From the NCBI RefSeq assembly GCF_000373805.1, contig NZ_KB892438.1:174018-238017 (forward strand): a DNA stretch of 64,000 nt, written 5' to 3'. Origin of the DNA: Corynebacterium pilosum DSM 20521 = CIP 103422. GTDB taxonomy: Bacteria; Actinomycetota; Actinomycetes; Mycobacteriales; Mycobacteriaceae. The translations under genes were made by a program, and so were the position numbers. Below are positions 7,664-17,178 of the stretch, one piece after another. Numbering within the stretch: position 1 is the stretch's first letter; the number at the start of each line of letters is the position of its first letter. Under the pieces are notes generated by a model. The model made no database searches. It worked only from the letters and a program-made list of their open reading frames with translations, and had not been told where the DNA came from.

Positions 7664-9154
7664 ATGAGTACCTCAACAACCACCGCTGATGACTCGCCGA
7701 CAACGGTCTCCGCACCCGCGCCCAGCCATTGGAAAAATCTCGTCGTGGGTTTCGGAGTGCCGGCCGCTATCTTTATAGCACTGTGGTTCTCGCCGCATCC
7801 TGCGGAACTCTCTGCGGAGGCCTGGCGCATGTTTGGCCTCTTCGTTGCCACTATTGTCGCCATCATTCTTAAGCCTATGCCAATGGGTGCGGTGACGATC
7901 ATCGGCATGATCATTGGGGTACTTACGGGCCTTCTACCCCTGACTGCCGGGGAGCCTGGCGAGCCTTATGCGCTAATGGGTTTTGCCAACGGCACGATCT
8001 GGCTCATCGTCATGGCCTTCCTTATCTCCCGTGGTTTCATTAAGACAGGCCTTGGTCGTCGTTTAGCCTACTGGTTTGTTTCCAAGGTCGGCGGCAAAAT
8101 GTTAGGTGTCGCCTACGGCCTCGCCCTAGCGGACTTAGTCCTTGCACCCGCAATCCCCTCCGCGACAGCTCGAGGCGGCGGCATCATGGCCCCGGTAATG
8201 CGTTCTGTCGCTCTCACATACGACTCCCAGCCGGGGCCCACTCGGCGACGTGCCGGAGCGTTTCTTGCCCTCAACGTTGGACAAGTCAACGCGATCACAT
8301 GTGCCATGTTTTTAACAGCGATGGCCGGAAACCCACTGATGGCTTCCCTCGCCGGCGAAGTCGGCGTCGAACTAACCTGGACAAACTGGGCACTCGGAGC
8401 GATAGTTCCAGGGTTGGTTGCTCTCATCGTCGTACCCTGGGTTGTCTACAAGGTCTATCCTCCAGAGTTGAAAGATACGCCAGAGGTCAAAGCGATGGCC
8501 GCCCGAGAAGTAGATAGTTTCGGCCCATTAACGTACGGAGAGAAGGTTCTTACCGCGACGTTCGTCTTATTACTGCTGCTGTGGACGGTCGGAGACCTTG
8601 TATTCGGAATATCAGCGACCACCACTGCATTCGTCGGAGTCATCGTATTACTCATCGCTGGAGTGCTGACTTGGTCAGACATCACCCATGAGCACGCAGC
8701 CTGGGATACCATGGTCTGGTTTGCGGTGCTCTACATGATGGCAACAGCCCTCTCGGCCTACGGCTTTATTGGCTGGATCTCCGAGCTCATCGCTTCAGGC
8801 TTAGGCGACATCCACTGGATTCCAGCGCTTGTTCTGTTGGTTCTCATCTACTTCTTCAGCCACTATCTTTTTGCCTCGGCGACGGCGCATATTTCCGCGA
8901 TGTATATCGCATTCCTTGGCGCAGCTATTGCGCTCGGCGCTCCCCCGCTACTGGCAGCCCTTCTGCTGGCCTACACGTCAAACCTGTTTACTTCTCTAAC
9001 CCAATACGCTGGCTGCGCGTCACCAACACTATTCGGCCTCAACTACATCACCGTCGGAGAATGGTGGCGCACAGCAGCAATCGCTGGTGTGGTGTCGCTG
9101 AGCATTTGGATTGTCGTGGGTGGAGCCTGGATGAACCTCATCGGCATCTGGTGA
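7664..9154 (+). CDS. DASS-family (SLC13-like) dicarboxylate/anion carrier
   Basis: A 496-residue protein with about a dozen hydrophobic segments after a polar Thr/Ser-rich N-terminus of 25 residues. LAPAIPSATARGGGIMAPV resembles the PSNTARSGG substrate/ion-binding motif of the DiT1/YbhI/CitT subgroup of divalent-anion symporters, with Ala in place of the usual Asn. A second conserved element, TSNLFTSLTQYAG, is near the C-terminus. Members import or exchange malate, 2-oxoglutarate, citrate, tartrate or succinate. It starts 20 bp after the lyase gene, so it probably supplies the lyase substrate or exports its product. Confidence 0.85.
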   Translation: MSTSTTTADDSPTTVSAPAPSHWKNLVVGFGVPAAIFIALWFSPHPAELSAEAWRMFGLFVATIVAIILKPMPMGAVTIIGMIIGVLTGLLPLTAGEPGEPYALMGFANGTIWLIVMAFLISRGFIKTGLGRRLAYWFVSKVGGKMLGVAYGLALADLVLAPAIPSATARGGGIMAPVMRSVALTYDSQPGPTRRRAGAFLALNVGQVNAITCAMFLTAMAGNPLMASLAGEVGVELTWTNWALGAIVPGLVALIVVPWVVYKVYPPELKDTPEVKAMAAREVDSFGPLTYGEKVLTATFVLLLLLWTVGDLVFGISATTTAFVGVIVLLIAGVLTWSDITHEHAAWDTMVWFAVLYMMATALSAYGFIGWISELIASGLGDIHWIPALVLLVLIYFFSHYLFASATAHISAMYIAFLGAAIALGAPPLLAALLLAYTSNLFTSLTQYAGCASPTLFGLNYITVGEWWRTAAIAGVVSLSIWIVVGGAWMNLIGIW

Positions 9155-9200
9155 GACTACAATTGACGGCTGATCCCGTCGAACCACAGGAGCCGCCACC

Positions 9201-10151
9201 ATGACTAACCGCCCCAGCCTCCGTGATGTCGCTGAGGCCGCCGGGGTTGGCTACGGAACCGCGTCCCGCGCATTGTCGGGGCGCGGTTCCGTCTCAAAGG
9301 CCACACGCGAAAAGGTAACAACTGCAGCACGGCAGTTGGGTTATCGCCCCGACCCCTATGGCCAGGCCTTGCGTAGTAAGCGCACCAACTTGGTGGGAGT
9401 GATTCTTCCGGACCTTATCAACGAATTCTATTCCGAGGCTACGGAGGTTATCCATGCTGAGTTGGCTAAAGCTAATTACCATCTACTCGTTTATGCTGCA
9501 CCGGATGTCGAGCAACAAGAGCGCGCTTTAGCGACTCTGGACGCGCAAAGGGTCGCCGGACTCATCCATGTGCCAGTCCCAGGCCTCAGCACCATCCACG
9601 ACATTCCTTCGGTCCAACTGACGCGCGATGAGCTAGGAGACAACGCCGCTCTCGTGGCTTGTGATGATTTCGCGGGCTTCCGTGATCTCAGTGCGATGGC
9701 GGTCTCATCTGGATACCAGCGCGTCCACGCTCTCCTAGGCGACGCTCGCTTATCCACCACATCCACCCGCGCCGGAGGAATTCTCGCATCTGCTCCCGAG
9801 GCACAGCTACATTATGGCAATTACACGGCGGCCTCCGGTCGAAAGTTAACGGCACAAGCACTTGACGACGGCGCAGATTCTCTCATCGTCGGCTCCCCTA
9901 GGCTTATGGCCGGCGTCGCGGCAGAGTTAAAAGACCGAGGTTTAAGAATCCCAGATGACGTTGGAGTAGCAGCATATGGTGATCCGGAGTGGTACTCCCT
10001 GATCGGCCCTGGCATTACCTGTTTCACGCCTCCTCGCGCCACGATGGGGACAGAGGCGGTCCGGATTCTACGCGGCCTCATGGATGGGACAGGAGCGCCC
10101 GAGCGGCTTTTCCTCCCTGGAGCACTCATCTCTCGTGGATCTCTCTCATAA
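9201..10151 (+). CDS. LacI/GalR-family transcriptional regulator
   Basis: A 316-residue regulator. The N-terminal LacI helix-turn-helix and hinge read SLRDVAEAAGVGYGTASRALSG and KATREKVTTAARQLGYRPD (residues 5-55), followed by a periplasmic-binding-protein-like sensor domain (about 65-316) with the VGVILPDLINEFYSE opening. The gene follows the carrier by 46 bp in the same orientation. It is the obvious candidate to bind the twin CG-centred operators at 6218-6256; no similar site is seen directly before its own start. The effector is unknown and is probably the imported acid or a derivative. Confidence 0.88.
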   Translation: MTNRPSLRDVAEAAGVGYGTASRALSGRGSVSKATREKVTTAARQLGYRPDPYGQALRSKRTNLVGVILPDLINEFYSEATEVIHAELAKANYHLLVYAAPDVEQQERALATLDAQRVAGLIHVPVPGLSTIHDIPSVQLTRDELGDNAALVACDDFAGFRDLSAMAVSSGYQRVHALLGDARLSTTSTRAGGILASAPEAQLHYGNYTAASGRKLTAQALDDGADSLIVGSPRLMAGVAAELKDRGLRIPDDVGVAAYGDPEWYSLIGPGITCFTPPRATMGTEAVRILRGLMDGTGAPERLFLPGALISRGSLS

Positions 10152-10211
10152 TCTCTCGACAACATACATGGTCTCCACAGGGCGATCTTGATTACCGCAT
10201 ATAGATAAGAG

Positions 10212-10247
10212 GACCGCCCTGTCCCTCATTGTGAGGGCAGGGCGGTC
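10212..10247. terminator. Strong hairpin between lacI-type gene and qcrB (bidirectional terminator)
   Basis: GACCGCCCTG-T-CCCTC pairs with GAGGGCAGGGCGGTC around a short loop, leaving one bulged T. It sits between two convergent genes and could end transcription of both. It lacks a long T-run on either side. Confidence 0.6.
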
Positions 10248-10275
10248 GCTGTGAGCGCTTATTCATTAGCGTGGG

Positions 10276-11895
10276 CTAGTTGAGACCCTTTTGCTCGTCT
10301 TCGCGGCGATTCTCCTCGTTGATGCGGCGCAGGGCTTCCATTTCCTCATGGTGGTTCTCGCGCTTGATCTGTGCGCGACGTGCCATGAGCTCTGGATCAT
10401 CTGCCTTGAACATGCCGGAGGTTTCGGAGTCAGAGTAACCAAGCTGGTTCATCTGCTTCGGAACGCGAGCGCCCGTGTACTCGAGCGGGATAGCGTTACC
10501 CTCAGCGTCAGTTGCCAGCGGCTGGTGGATCTCGACGAAGGCACCGTTTGGCAGCTTCTTGATAACACCGGTCTCGATGCCGTGCTCCAGAACCTCACGG
10601 TCGGAGCGCTGCAAGCCAACACAGATGCGGTACGTCAGGAAGTACGCGATCGGAGGCAGCACAATCAGACCGATTCGACCGACCCAGGTCATCGCGTTCA
10701 GCGAGATCTGGAAGTGGTATGCGAACAGGTCGTTACCACCGGAAAGAGTCAGCAGCAGGAAGAACACGATACCCATGACACCGATGCCGGTACGAACTGG
10801 AACGTCACGAGGACGCTGCAGCAGGTTGTGGTGAGCGTTGTCGCCGGTGGACTTCTTTTCGATCCATGGGTAAGCAAACAGGAGGACCACCATGATCAGG
10901 GCCATGACGACCACCCAGAATGCGCCAGGGATCGTGTAGTTACCGATGTAGAGCTCCCATGCCGGCATAACACGTGCTGCGCCGTCAGTCCACAGCATGT
11001 AGATATCAGGCTGAGAACCTGCAGAGACCTGCGATGGGTTGTAAGGACCAATGTTCCAAATGGCGTTAATGGTGGTAAGGCCTGCCATTGCTGCCAGCAC
11101 TGCGAACACGATCAGACCCATACCGATAGCCTTCGTTGCGAAGACCGGCATAATGCGGATGCCGACAACGTTGTTCTCGGTGCGGCCAGGGCCAGGGAAC
11201 TGGGTGTGCTTCTGGTACCAGACCAGCAGGACGTGTGCCGCGATTAGCGCCAGGATCAGACCAGGCAGGACCAGCACGTGCAGGATGTAGAAACGGTCCA
11301 GCATCAGATCGGACGGGAAGTCGCCACCGAAGATAGCCCAGTGGACCCAGGTGCCCAGAATTGGGACAGCCAGGATGATCGCAGACATAATACGCAGACC
11401 AACGCCGGAGAGCAGGTCGTCTGGCAGGGAGTAACCCATGAAGCCTTCGACCATGCCCAGCAGGATCAGGGTGCAACCGATGATCCAGTTAGCTTCACGT
11501 GGACGACGGAACGCACCGGTGAAGAAGATACGCATCATGTGCGCCACCATGGACATCATGAACAGCAGAGCTGCCCAGTGGTGCATCTGGCGGACAAAGA
11601 GGCCGCCTCGCACCTCGAAGGAGATGTCAAGGGCCGTTGCGTAGGCGCGGGACATTTCCACGCCATTCAGTGGTAGGTATGCGCCGTCGTAGATGATCTT
11701 CGTAATCGAAGGATCAAAGAACAGCGCCAGGTAGATACCCGTTAGCAGCAAGATGATGAAGCTATAGAGAGCTACCTCACCAAGCATGAACGACCAGTGA
11801 GTCGGGAATACCTTGTTCAGCTGCGGGCGCAGAAAGCCCGCGATTGTCGTGCGCGAATCAACAGCGTTCGCGGCTTTTCCTAATTTAGTGCTCAT
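10276..11895 (-). CDS. qcrB: Cytochrome bc1 complex cytochrome b subunit
   Basis: The 539-residue product, with the same length as C. glutamicum QcrB, has the eight-plus transmembrane helices of cytochrome b and the haem-bearing helix region [21 protein letters not shown] near residue 105. The C-terminal extension typical of actinobacteria is hydrophilic and Glu/Arg-rich. It oxidises menaquinol within the bc1-aa3 supercomplex. It is the last gene of ctaE-qcrCAB; its ATG overlaps the qcrA stop by one base (TAATG). Confidence 0.96.
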   Translation of the reverse strand: MSTKLGKAANAVDSRTTIAGFLRPQLNKVFPTHWSFMLGEVALYSFIILLLTGIYLALFFDPSITKIIYDGAYLPLNGVEMSRAYATALDISFEVRGGLFVRQMHHWAALLFMMSMVAHMMRIFFTGAFRRPREANWIIGCTLILLGMVEGFMGYSLPDDLLSGVGLRIMSAIILAVPILGTWVHWAIFGGDFPSDLMLDRFYILHVLVLPGLILALIAAHVLLVWYQKHTQFPGPGRTENNVVGIRIMPVFATKAIGMGLIVFAVLAAMAGLTTINAIWNIGPYNPSQVSAGSQPDIYMLWTDGAARVMPAWELYIGNYTIPGAFWVVVMALIMVVLLFAYPWIEKKSTGDNAHHNLLQRPRDVPVRTGIGVMGIVFFLLLTLSGGNDLFAYHFQISLNAMTWVGRIGLIVLPPIAYFLTYRICVGLQRSDREVLEHGIETGVIKKLPNGAFVEIHQPLATDAEGNAIPLEYTGARVPKQMNQLGYSDSETSGMFKADDPELMARRAQIKRENHHEEMEALRRINEENRREDEQKGLN

Positions 11896-13118
11896 TACGA
11901 CTTACGCTCCCAGAAAGCAGGGCCGAGTGGCTCGATGAAGTTGCCACGGGCGATGAGGTAACCGTCTTCGTCAACCTCCAGTGGCAGCTGTGGAAGTGCA
12001 CGCGCTGCTGGGCCGAAGACTGGCTTGCCGTGCTGCAGTGCGTCGAACTGCGACTGGTGGCACGGGCAAAGAATACGGTTGGTCTGTGCTTCGTACAGCG
12101 AGGTCGGGCAACCGATGTGCGTACAGATCTTGGAGTACGCGTAGTAGTCGCCGTAGTGGAAGTCTTCTTGACCTTCACGTTCGATGACCTTTGCTGCATC
12201 GTCGGAACGCAGACGGATCAGCATGACAGAGTTACGAGGACCGTGGATGGAGTGCATGTGGTTCTCGTAGACATCACGGGACGGATCGTAGAGATCGCCA
12301 TCGTTGACGTCTTCTGCAGCCAGTGGGTATACGGTTTCCATACCTGCGGCTGCGATCTCCTCCGGACGAACACGGACCAGACGGGAAACACCAGTTGTGG
12401 AGTAATGGCTACCGGACTCGCCTTCGTGCTTCTCGGCAATCGCGCCGGTGTCACGTGCGAGGTACAGCTTGACACCCTGGTCGTGAAGATCCCAACCAGA
12501 GGTCCACAGGGTTCCGTCGCCGTTGTAGTTCATCTCGTGGCGTGGACGCCATGGATCCTTGATCGCACCACCCAGTGGGGCGATGATGACCAGGCCTGCG
12601 AGGAGACCGGCACCGCCGAGGAGACCCTTCATCACGTTGCGACGACCAAGCGTGGAAGTCTCCCACGCGTCGGTCAGCAAAGCGGTAGTGGTGCGGCGGT
12701 CGACTTCCGACGAGTAACCGTCATGGCGGCGCTGCACTGCTACCTCTTCAGGAATGAACTTCTTCACGTACTGGATAATTGCGACACCCAGGCCGAGAAG
12801 AGCCAAACCGGAAGTGAGACCCAGAAGAGGAGTGTACAGAGAGAACACGCCCAGGCCTTCGTCACCGTGGAACTTAGGCTCCCACGGCCAGAAGAGGTAT
12901 ACAGCCAAGAAGGCGATACCAGAGATGATCGAGACTGCTAGCCAGATGTTGATTCCGGCAGCTGCACGCTTCTCCGCTGGGTCGTTTTCGATGGGGAAAC
13001 GTTCCTTGCGGTACGCAATGGTTACGTCATCCATCTCGGTGCCGAGCGTTGCCAGCTCAGCATTGGACATCGCGTCGAGCTCGCGGTCGGTGTAATTCTT
13101 GTTTACGTCGTTACTCAT
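11895..13118 (-). CDS. qcrA: Cytochrome bc1 complex Rieske iron-sulfur subunit
   Basis: A 407-residue actinobacterial-type Rieske protein with three N-terminal membrane segments (about 60-200) and a C-terminal 2Fe-2S domain. The ligands are in CTHIGC and CPCHQSQF near residues 338-360. The ATG at 13118 ([14 protein letters not shown]) matches the start of known corynebacterial QcrA and overlaps the qcrC stop as ATGA, so the longer upstream reading of 19 codons is rejected. It passes electrons from menaquinol to the dihaem cytochrome c. Confidence 0.95.
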   Translation of the reverse strand: MSNDVNKNYTDRELDAMSNAELATLGTEMDDVTIAYRKERFPIENDPAEKRAAAGINIWLAVSIISGIAFLAVYLFWPWEPKFHGDEGLGVFSLYTPLLGLTSGLALLGLGVAIIQYVKKFIPEEVAVQRRHDGYSSEVDRRTTTALLTDAWETSTLGRRNVMKGLLGGAGLLAGLVIIAPLGGAIKDPWRPRHEMNYNGDGTLWTSGWDLHDQGVKLYLARDTGAIAEKHEGESGSHYSTTGVSRLVRVRPEEIAAAGMETVYPLAAEDVNDGDLYDPSRDVYENHMHSIHGPRNSVMLIRLRSDDAAKVIEREGQEDFHYGDYYAYSKICTHIGCPTSLYEAQTNRILCPCHQSQFDALQHGKPVFGPAARALPQLPLEVDEDGYLIARGNFIEPLGPAFWERKS

Positions 13119-13960
13119 GAGCGCGATCCAATCCACATAGCAGCGGCGCCGATCAAAGTGACGCCAATCATCCACATAGCAAGACCCTCAGAGACAGGTC
13201 CAAGGCCGCCGAGTGCGTATCCCGAAGGGCTTGGAGTCTCCTTCGAGGACTTCACAAAGGCAATGATGTCCTTCTTCTCGTCAGCGGTCAGCTGGCGATC
13301 AGAGAACTTCGGCATGTTCTGCGGGCCGGTCAGCATAGCCTGGTAGATCTCCTGCTCGTTGGCAGGGTCAAGCACAGGCGCGTACTTACCGGAGGACAAA
13401 GCGCCGCCACGGCCAGTGAAGTTGTGGCAGGACGCGCAGTTGGTACGGAACAGCTCGCCGCCGCGGGCGACGTCTTCAGACTGAATCTGTCCGTTGTAGT
13501 TCTTACCGCGCAACTCCTCCATTGCGAGGGTGCCGTCTTCGTTGTACACCAGCTCTGGGCCACCGCCGTTAGCGGCGACATATGCGGCAAGAGCGAGCGA
13601 CTGCTGCTCGGTGTAGCGAGGCTGCTTACGCTCTGCCTGAGCATCGTTCGACATCATCGGCATGCGGCCGGAGTGCACCTGGAAGTACACGGCACCCTCG
13701 CCGACGCCGATCAGCGAAGGGCCACGGTCCTTGACACCTTGCAGGTTCGCGCCATGGCAGGTGATGCAAGCAACGTCGTAGAGGTCCTTGCCCTCTTGGA
13801 TCAATGCTTGCTCATCACGCTGAGCCGTCGCAACCTGCGCGTCAGGGGTCAGAGCCGAGGCCAAGATGCCTGCGCCGGTCAGGCCAACGGTCAGGGCCGC
13901 GGCACCGGCGACTGTGCGACGAACCTTGCGGTTGCGCACCTTCTTCGGGTTCTTTTCCAT
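13115..13960 (-). CDS. qcrC: Cytochrome bc1 complex dihaem cytochrome c subunit
   Basis: A 281-residue membrane-anchored protein with two haem c motifs, ACITCH and NCASCH, as is typical of the actinobacterial QcrC that replaces a soluble cytochrome c. There is an N-terminal signal/anchor helix (about 15-35) and a C-terminal membrane helix (about 255-275). The ATG at 13960 is chosen because AAAGGG lies just upstream; an in-frame TTG at 14005 lacks support. Confidence 0.95.
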   Translation of the reverse strand: MEKNPKKVRNRKVRRTVAGAAALTVGLTGAGILASALTPDAQVATAQRDEQALIQEGKDLYDVACITCHGANLQGVKDRGPSLIGVGEGAVYFQVHSGRMPMMSNDAQAERKQPRYTEQQSLALAAYVAANGGGPELVYNEDGTLAMEELRGKNYNGQIQSEDVARGGELFRTNCASCHNFTGRGGALSSGKYAPVLDPANEQEIYQAMLTGPQNMPKFSDRQLTADEKKDIIAFVKSSKETPSPSGYALGGLGPVSEGLAMWMIGVTLIGAAAMWIGSRS

Positions 13961-14011
13961 CTTTTTCCCTTTAGCGACTATGTATTGATTCGTTTTCAGA
14001 CCCAATGGTCA

Positions 14012-14632
14012 TTACTGGACTAGGTACAAGGTGATGAACACGCCGACCCAGATCACGTCGACGAAGTGCCAGTAGTAGGAGGTCACCATTGCGGCAGTTG
14101 CCTGTGCCGGTGTGAACTTCGACTTCGACACACGAAGCATCACGACGATGAAGGCGATGATGCCTGCAGTCACGTGAGCCATGTGGAAGCCGGTGATGAT
14201 GTAGAACACCGAACCATAGACACTGCTTTGGACAGTTACACCATGGTGGATCATCTCGTACCACTCGAAGGCAACCAAGCCCAGGAAGATTACGCCGAGA
14301 ATGATCGTGATGGTGAACCATTTCCTCAGTCCGTAAACGTCACCCCTTTCCGCTGCGAAGACGCCGAACTGCGAGGTGATGGAGGAGGTGACCAGGATTA
14401 CGGTGATAATCAAACCGTAAGTCACGTTCAGATTTGCGGTCTGAACCGCCCAGTCACCTGTCGCCATGCCATTCGCACGCGATGTGAAGTACATCGCGAA
14501 GAGCCCAGCGAAGAACATCAATTCCTGCGCAAGAAACAGGATGGTACCCACGCTGACCATGTTTGGTCGGTTCAGCACGGGCACACGCTGTTGCTGCGCA
14601 GCCGTATTGTCATTAGAAATTGCGCTCGTCAC
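14012..14632 (-). CDS. ctaE: Cytochrome aa3 oxidase subunit III
   Basis: The product has about 206 residues from the GTG at 14632, with five membrane helices and the subunit III block NRPNMVSVGTILFLAQELMF. The start is uncertain. The GTG matches the N-terminus of known corynebacterial CtaE (TSA..., then Q-R-V before the NRPNM block) but has no clear Shine-Dalgarno sequence. An ATG at 14656 has AAGGTG upstream. It heads ctaE-qcrC-qcrA-qcrB, the standard actinobacterial bc1-aa3 operon. Confidence 0.92.
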   Translation of the reverse strand: MTSAISNDNTAAQQQRVPVLNRPNMVSVGTILFLAQELMFFAGLFAMYFTSRANGMATGDWAVQTANLNVTYGLIITVILVTSSITSQFGVFAAERGDVYGLRKWFTITIILGVIFLGLVAFEWYEMIHHGVTVQSSVYGSVFYIITGFHMAHVTAGIIAFIVVMLRVSKSKFTPAQATAAMVTSYYWHFVDVIWVGVFITLYLVQ

Positions 14633-15011
14633 GCATGTAAGTATGGCCGGTTTCATGCCTAAAGTCACCTTGTTCACCCCCGAAAGAATTCTGTGAACAC
14701 CCCAAGTACCAGCACTTTTAGACCCAACGAAAGTTGTAGAAAACATTTTTAAGGCGCCGGGAACTTTTTGATGCTTTCATACGACGCGGTGTTATTGCTG
14801 GTCAACCGTTTAAGTTTTAGTGCGCCCACTTTTCAATATCTCGGCACTGCCCGATCCCGGCGGCAGAGTCCGCATTTTGGAAGCGAGTTTAGGTTCCTGC
14901 CTGTGATCGACTTAACAAAAGCAGGGGGTATATTTCCGCTGGTTCCCTACTTTCGGTTGACCCCGAAGCTTTGGTATCTAAAGATTGAGTCTCGGAATTA
15001 CCCCCATTCAT
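14633..15011. other. 379-bp intergenic stretch upstream of ctaE-qcrCAB
   Basis: This is the promoter and leader region for the oxidase operon on the minus strand. One plausible SigA-like promoter is listed separately (14776-14805). I see no gene in it. Confidence 0.5.
14776..14805 (-). promoter_or_regulatory. Candidate promoter of ctaE-qcrCAB
   Basis: On the minus strand TTGACC (14800-14805) and TATGAA (14776-14781) are separated by 18 bp. It would give a leader of about 135 nt before the GTG of ctaE. Confidence 0.4.
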
Positions 15012-15052
15012 GCAAAAACCGGGCACCACCACATTCGCGTGATGGTGCCCGG
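15012..15052 (-). terminator. Rho-independent terminator after ctaF
   Basis: On the minus strand the arms CCGGGCACCA and TGGTGCCCGG enclose a 17-nt loop and are followed by TTTTTGC. It lies about 50 bp after the ctaF stop. Confidence 0.8.
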
Positions 15053-15103
15053 GTTCTGCGGCCGCAGAAGGCAACGGCCGCACTACTCGTAGCGAGTGAA
15101 GAC

Positions 15104-15535
15104 CTAGTGCTTTTCCCTCGGAATGGAGAACTGAAGGTTCAGCATGGTGGTCGACCAGATGAGGCACACTGCACCGAAGACGACGAGCCATAGCTGCCAG
15201 AAAGCAATGCCAAGACCCAGGAAGAAGATGGAGCCCGCCATAGCCAGCGGCCAGATGGAGTGTGGGGCGAAGAAGCCCAGCACGCCTGCGCCATCTTCGA
15301 TCTCCGCCTCTTCCCAGTCTTCAGGAAGGACGTCGGCACGACGCTCGGTGAAGTGCAGGTATGCACCGATCATCAAAGACATCACGGTAGCGAGGATAAG
15401 TGCAACGCCGCCAGCCCACTCGTACCCGAACAGGTAAGCATCGTCACTGATCCAGCTGGTGCCGAAGGCATAGAGAACAGCCATGACACCCAGGAAGGCC
15501 GCGAGGCCGTAGAAAAGTTTTGCTGATGGTCCCAT
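15104..15535 (-). CDS. ctaF: Cytochrome aa3 oxidase subunit IV (actinobacterial type)
   Basis: A 143-residue, four-helix membrane protein with the conserved actinobacterial CtaF loop GAYLHFTERRADVLPEDWEEAEI and the C-terminus LNLQFSIPREKH, as in C. glutamicum. It completes the aa3 oxidase. It follows ctaC by about 20 bp, so the two form one transcript ending at the hairpin 15012-15052. Confidence 0.95.
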   Translation of the reverse strand: MGPSAKLFYGLAAFLGVMAVLYAFGTSWISDDAYLFGYEWAGGVALILATVMSLMIGAYLHFTERRADVLPEDWEEAEIEDGAGVLGFFAPHSIWPLAMAGSIFFLGLGIAFWQLWLVVFGAVCLIWSTTMLNLQFSIPREKH

Positions 15536-15555
15536 TTGTAATTACCTAGCCCTTC

Positions 15556-16650
15556 TTAAACTCGCGCGTTGTTGTCGACGTAGTTATTCTCGTCGCGAGT
15601 ACCGTCGCGCTCGGAAACGAATGGGTGGGTCGACGTTGCGTATGGTGCCTCACCGATCGCTGCCAGTGCCTCGGAGTTCGGCGCCTCAGGGTTGTCCTGG
15701 CGGAACTGCATGTACTGGTTGAACTGGTCACGCTCAACAACGCGCAACTCGAAGTTCATCATGGCGTGGTATGTACCGCACATCTCTGCACAGCGACCGA
15801 CGAATGCACCGGTCTCATCAATCGACTCAACCTGGAAGCTACGCTCCTGCTGGTTGACCTCTGGGTGAGCATAAGCGTCACGCTTGAACAGGAACTCTGG
15901 AACCCAGAATGCGTGGGAAACGTCGCCAGATGCCAGACGGAACTCAATCGGCGTATCTACCGGAAGAACCAGAACTGGTACTTCCTCAGTCGAACCGATG
16001 GTCTCGATCTGGTTGAAGTTCAGGTAGGACTGGTCACCCTTGGACTGTCCGTGGATTGGGTTCGGGTTAGCGACACCCTCTGCGTCGAAGCGGGTCTCGT
16101 CCGCTGCCGCCTGACGCTCTTCGTCGGTACCGACATAATCCTGGCCGGTTCCGGAGAGTTCACCAGAAACGTTCGCGTAACCAAACTTCCAGTTCCACTG
16201 GAACGCAGTGACATCGACGATAACCTCAGGGTTCTTATCCTTCGCGATGACCTTCTGCTGAGTCTGAACAGTGAAGAAGAACAGCACCATCACAATGACG
16301 ATAGGCGCGATAGTCAGAACCAACTCGAGTGGGATGTTGTACTGCAGCTGCTTCGGGAATTCTCCCGCACCCTGCTTCTCGCGGCGCTTGCGGTTCCAGC
16401 GGAAGATCGACACGAGGAAGATGGCCCACATGATGATGCCAATCACCCAAGCGGTCACCCACACCCAGATCCAGAAGTTATACATGCTCTGCCCCTCAGG
16501 AGTGATGGGGTCCGGCCAGCCCATTGCCAAAGCGTTGGAGAGAGCCTTCGGGGCCGCCACATCACAACCCGCAAGCGCAAGGCCACCGAGCGCAATTGCG
16601 CTAATGGCGCCAAACTTGCGCGCGAAGCCACGATTGTTTCGCATTTCCAC
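15556..16650 (-). CDS. ctaC: Cytochrome aa3 oxidase subunit II (CuA subunit, lipoprotein)
   Basis: The product has about 364 residues with a lipoprotein signal (lipobox LALAGC near residue 28), two membrane helices, and a cupredoxin domain. The binuclear CuA ligands lie in GRCAEMCGTYHAMMNF. The GTG at 16650 is preferred: GGAAGG lies 9 nt upstream and the N-terminus resembles known CtaC, while the ATG two codons later is too far from it. The extracytoplasmic insert between helices and CuA site is Glu/Asp-rich, as in other corynebacteria, and contacts QcrC in the supercomplex. Confidence 0.94.
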   Translation of the reverse strand: MEMRNNRGFARKFGAISAIALGGLALAGCDVAAPKALSNALAMGWPDPITPEGQSMYNFWIWVWVTAWVIGIIMWAIFLVSIFRWNRKRREKQGAGEFPKQLQYNIPLELVLTIAPIVIVMVLFFFTVQTQQKVIAKDKNPEVIVDVTAFQWNWKFGYANVSGELSGTGQDYVGTDEERQAAADETRFDAEGVANPNPIHGQSKGDQSYLNFNQIETIGSTEEVPVLVLPVDTPIEFRLASGDVSHAFWVPEFLFKRDAYAHPEVNQQERSFQVESIDETGAFVGRCAEMCGTYHAMMNFELRVVERDQFNQYMQFRQDNPEAPNSEALAAIGEAPYATSTHPFVSERDGTRDENNYVDNNARV

Positions 16651-16843
16651 GTGTGTCTGCCTTCCTGTCCACACAACAAAAGTCTCGAACAGAATTCGAG
16701 TATTACTACATACACAGAATAGTTCACTGAGCGCCCGCCTTTAATTCGTTCGAAAAGATCAAACTTTCGATACCTGAACGGGGATTATGCCTTTGCCGTC
16801 AAACTACAGGCAGTGGCACTTCTACCCCCACAAACGCCACCAT

Positions 16844-16861
16844 CACCCAACACTTTGGGTG
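16844..16861. repeat. Perfect short inverted repeat
   Basis: CACCCAA and TTGGGTG are separated by CACT. The CCCAA/TTGGG core is shared with the larger palindrome 30 bp downstream, so the two may be sites for the same DNA-binding protein. Confidence 0.5.
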
Positions 16862-16890
16862 ACCTACGACATATTTGGGCGATTTTTTCT

Positions 16891-16932
16891 CCACCTAAAG
16901 TTGGCCCCCAATTGGGTGCCAGCTAAAGGTGG
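16891..16932. repeat. 42-bp palindrome upstream of ltsA and ctaC
   Basis: The sequence from CCACCTAAAG to CTAAAGGTGG pairs with itself across 21 positions: 17 Watson-Crick pairs, one G-T and three mismatches, centred on CCCAATTGGG with no loop. Neither strand has a T-run after it, so a terminator is unlikely; an operator for a large or multimeric regulator is more likely. Confidence 0.6.
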
Positions 16933-17178
16933 AAGTGGAAAAGGGTCGCTTTTGGTCCCGTTGATCGCGCTCGTCAGCCTGCCCCCGCCTCAATCTTTTC
17001 ACTCAGTTTGTTCTCTCCGATTCAAGTCTTCATGGAAGGTATTTCCTTAAGTCTTGCGGGCGCGGGCCCTTCGTAACCGCTTCCCTCCTAGTATGCGCGT
17101 AGACTGCTTTAGTGAACTTTGAACTCGGGGCGTTTCCCCGTCGTTCTATGCCTTATATATAGGAGCGGTTTTTACACT

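Larger units (their letters stand above)
16651..17178. other. 528-bp divergent intergenic region between ctaC and ltsA
   Basis: The region must carry promoters in both directions. On the minus strand TATTCT (16716-16721) is a possible -10 for ctaC. On the plus strand TAGTAT (17089-17094) and TAGACT (17100-17105) are possible -10 boxes for ltsA. The middle holds two striking dyads listed separately. No ORF is credible. Confidence 0.5.

Noticed and set aside
10291-11247. A 318-codon plus-strand frame within qcrB
   Set aside because: Antisense shadow of a conserved membrane subunit; no hydrophobic or domain pattern of its own.
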